Of a stretch of DNA of 6,181 nucleotides, positions 5,552 through 6,181 are shown in pieces (position 1 is the first letter of the stretch; the number at the start of each line of letters is the position of its first letter). Position numbers and translations under genes: made by a program. The stretch spans positions 1 to 6,181 of the forward strand of contig JADFJZ010000103.1 in the NCBI GenBank assembly GCA_022565195.1, in the 5' to 3' direction. The notes beneath the pieces are model-generated. The model did no database searches. It was not told where the DNA came from and worked only from the letters and a program-made list of their open reading frames with translations. The stretch is from Planctomycetota bacterium. GTDB taxonomy: Bacteria; Planctomycetota; Phycisphaerae; UBA1845; CAIVHJ01.

Positions 5552-6181
5552 ATGATCCCGAACCGATCAGTGCTTGCAATGGGTCTGTGCGTCTTGCTGC
5601 TCCCCACTCTGGAGGTCGATGCCCAGTCGGTGGCGTCCCCTGTTGTGGAGCCTGTCTCGGGCAGGACGGGGCGTTTCGTGACCGCAGCGAACGAAATCGT
5701 GACCGGTCTATGGCACCATCGAGAGCTACTGTACCAGCTGACGCTGCGAGACATCCGCATCCGCTACAAACAGGCCGTGATGGGTTTTCTCTGGGCGGTC
5801 TTCATGCCGGCTCTGGTCGTTGCGGCCGGTCTCATTGTCAAGTACGCGATATCCTACTTGTCTGGGACGTCGCTAGAGATGCAGGGGATCGCGGCTTTGG
5901 CCGTAAAAGCGCTTCCTTGGGCGTTCTTTGTCGGGGCAGTTGGATTTGGCACGTCGAGTCTGACTGCGAATATCAATCTGGTCACCAAGGTCTACTTTCC
6001 CCGTGAAGTACTGCCGCTCGCGTCCACCCTCGCTCAGGCGTTCGACAGCTCGATTGGGGCCGTCGCGCTCGCGGCGGTGTTACCCTTGCTCGGGATATCG
6101 CTCTCTCTTCAGCTTCTTTGGGTCCCGGTCATTGCCGTCCTGCTGTTCATATTCACAGCAGGGATCTGCATGATATTGAGT
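5552..6181 (+). CDS. ABC-2 type permease, polysaccharide-export (Wzm/KpsM/TagG-like), 5' part
   Basis: This frame stays open to the last base: 210 codons with no stop. It codes for the membrane subunit of an exporter that moves polysaccharide or polyol-phosphate chains across the inner membrane, powered by a separate ATPase. The family hallmark is WHHRELLYQLTLRDIRIRYK at 54-73, followed by QAVMGFLWAVFMPAL. Membrane segments follow at about 79-100, 115-137, 163-185 and 190-210, with LVTKVYFPREVLPLAS (143-158) as the conserved loop of these permeases. Members are near 260-280 residues, so about 80-100 residues lie outside. The first 26 residues are unusual: SVLAMGLCVLLLPTL then VDAQS looks like a cleavable Sec signal, while the normal permease N-terminus seems to begin near VVEP at 31-34. 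An AGGAGG site supports ATG 5552; GTG 5630 is the alternative start. It probably shares a transcript with the secretin-like gene. Confidence 0.9.
   Translation, partial: MIPNRSVLAMGLCVLLLPTLEVDAQSVASPVVEPVSGRTGRFVTAANEIVTGLWHHRELLYQLTLRDIRIRYKQAVMGFLWAVFMPALVVAAGLIVKYAISYLSGTSLEMQGIAALAVKALPWAFFVGAVGFGTSSLTANINLVTKVYFPREVLPLASTLAQAFDSSIGAVALAAVLPLLGISLSLQLLWVPVIAVLLFIFTAGICMILS

Noticed and set aside
5095..5760. A 221-codon minus-strand frame opposite the secretin-like gene and the permease start
   Set aside because: It is antisense to two supported genes and spans their intergenic gap, with no recognisable domain.
5587..6006. A 139-codon plus-strand frame inside the ABC permease region
   Set aside because: It is an out-of-frame shadow. 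The open-ended frame from 5552 has the ABC-2 permease motifs and a strong ribosome binding site.

Overview
The window most likely comes from a member of the Planctomycetota or a close relative in the Planctomycetes-Verrucomicrobia-Chlamydiae (PVC) group. Two genes point that way: a GreA-type elongation factor with a very long N-terminal extension (727 residues, against about 160 for ordinary GreA; Chlamydia carries a similarly long GreA), and a small secreted protein built from secretin-N-like domains, of a kind that is common in planctomycete genomes. The DNA is moderately GC-rich, genes have clear Shine-Dalgarno sites, and no tRNA, rRNA, CRISPR array or insertion sequence is visible. The lineage is inferred from protein features only.

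Layout. The first 627 bases are the 3' part of selD (selenide, water dikinase) on the plus strand. It converges on a minus-strand block read from 4257 down to 702: long greA, then a short fragment of a STAS-domain gene, then an intact STAS gene, then a small membrane protein with a C-terminal zinc ribbon that overlaps the STAS stop by ATGA, and finally, after about 100 bases, a lone HicB-like antitoxin gene. From greA to the zinc-ribbon gene the spacing is 31 bases or less, so these look like one transcript; hicB may be separate.

A divergent gap of 303 bases (4258-4560) separates greA from two plus-strand genes: a secreted secretin-N-like protein (4561-5475) and, 76 bases later, an ABC-2 permease of the polysaccharide-export type that runs off the right edge of the window. 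The permease has no stop codon in the window, so it has to be read as an open-ended frame.

How they may work together. The minus-strand block combines a transcript-cleavage factor with a STAS-type switch protein and a membrane partner, which suggests a regulatory cassette, but its target is not visible. The plus-strand pair suggests the beginning of an envelope or polysaccharide export locus whose ATPase should lie just outside the window. The most unusual points are the truncated STAS copy directly in front of the intact one, whose reading frame contains the next gene's ribosome binding site, and the secretion-signal-like N-terminus on the ABC permease.
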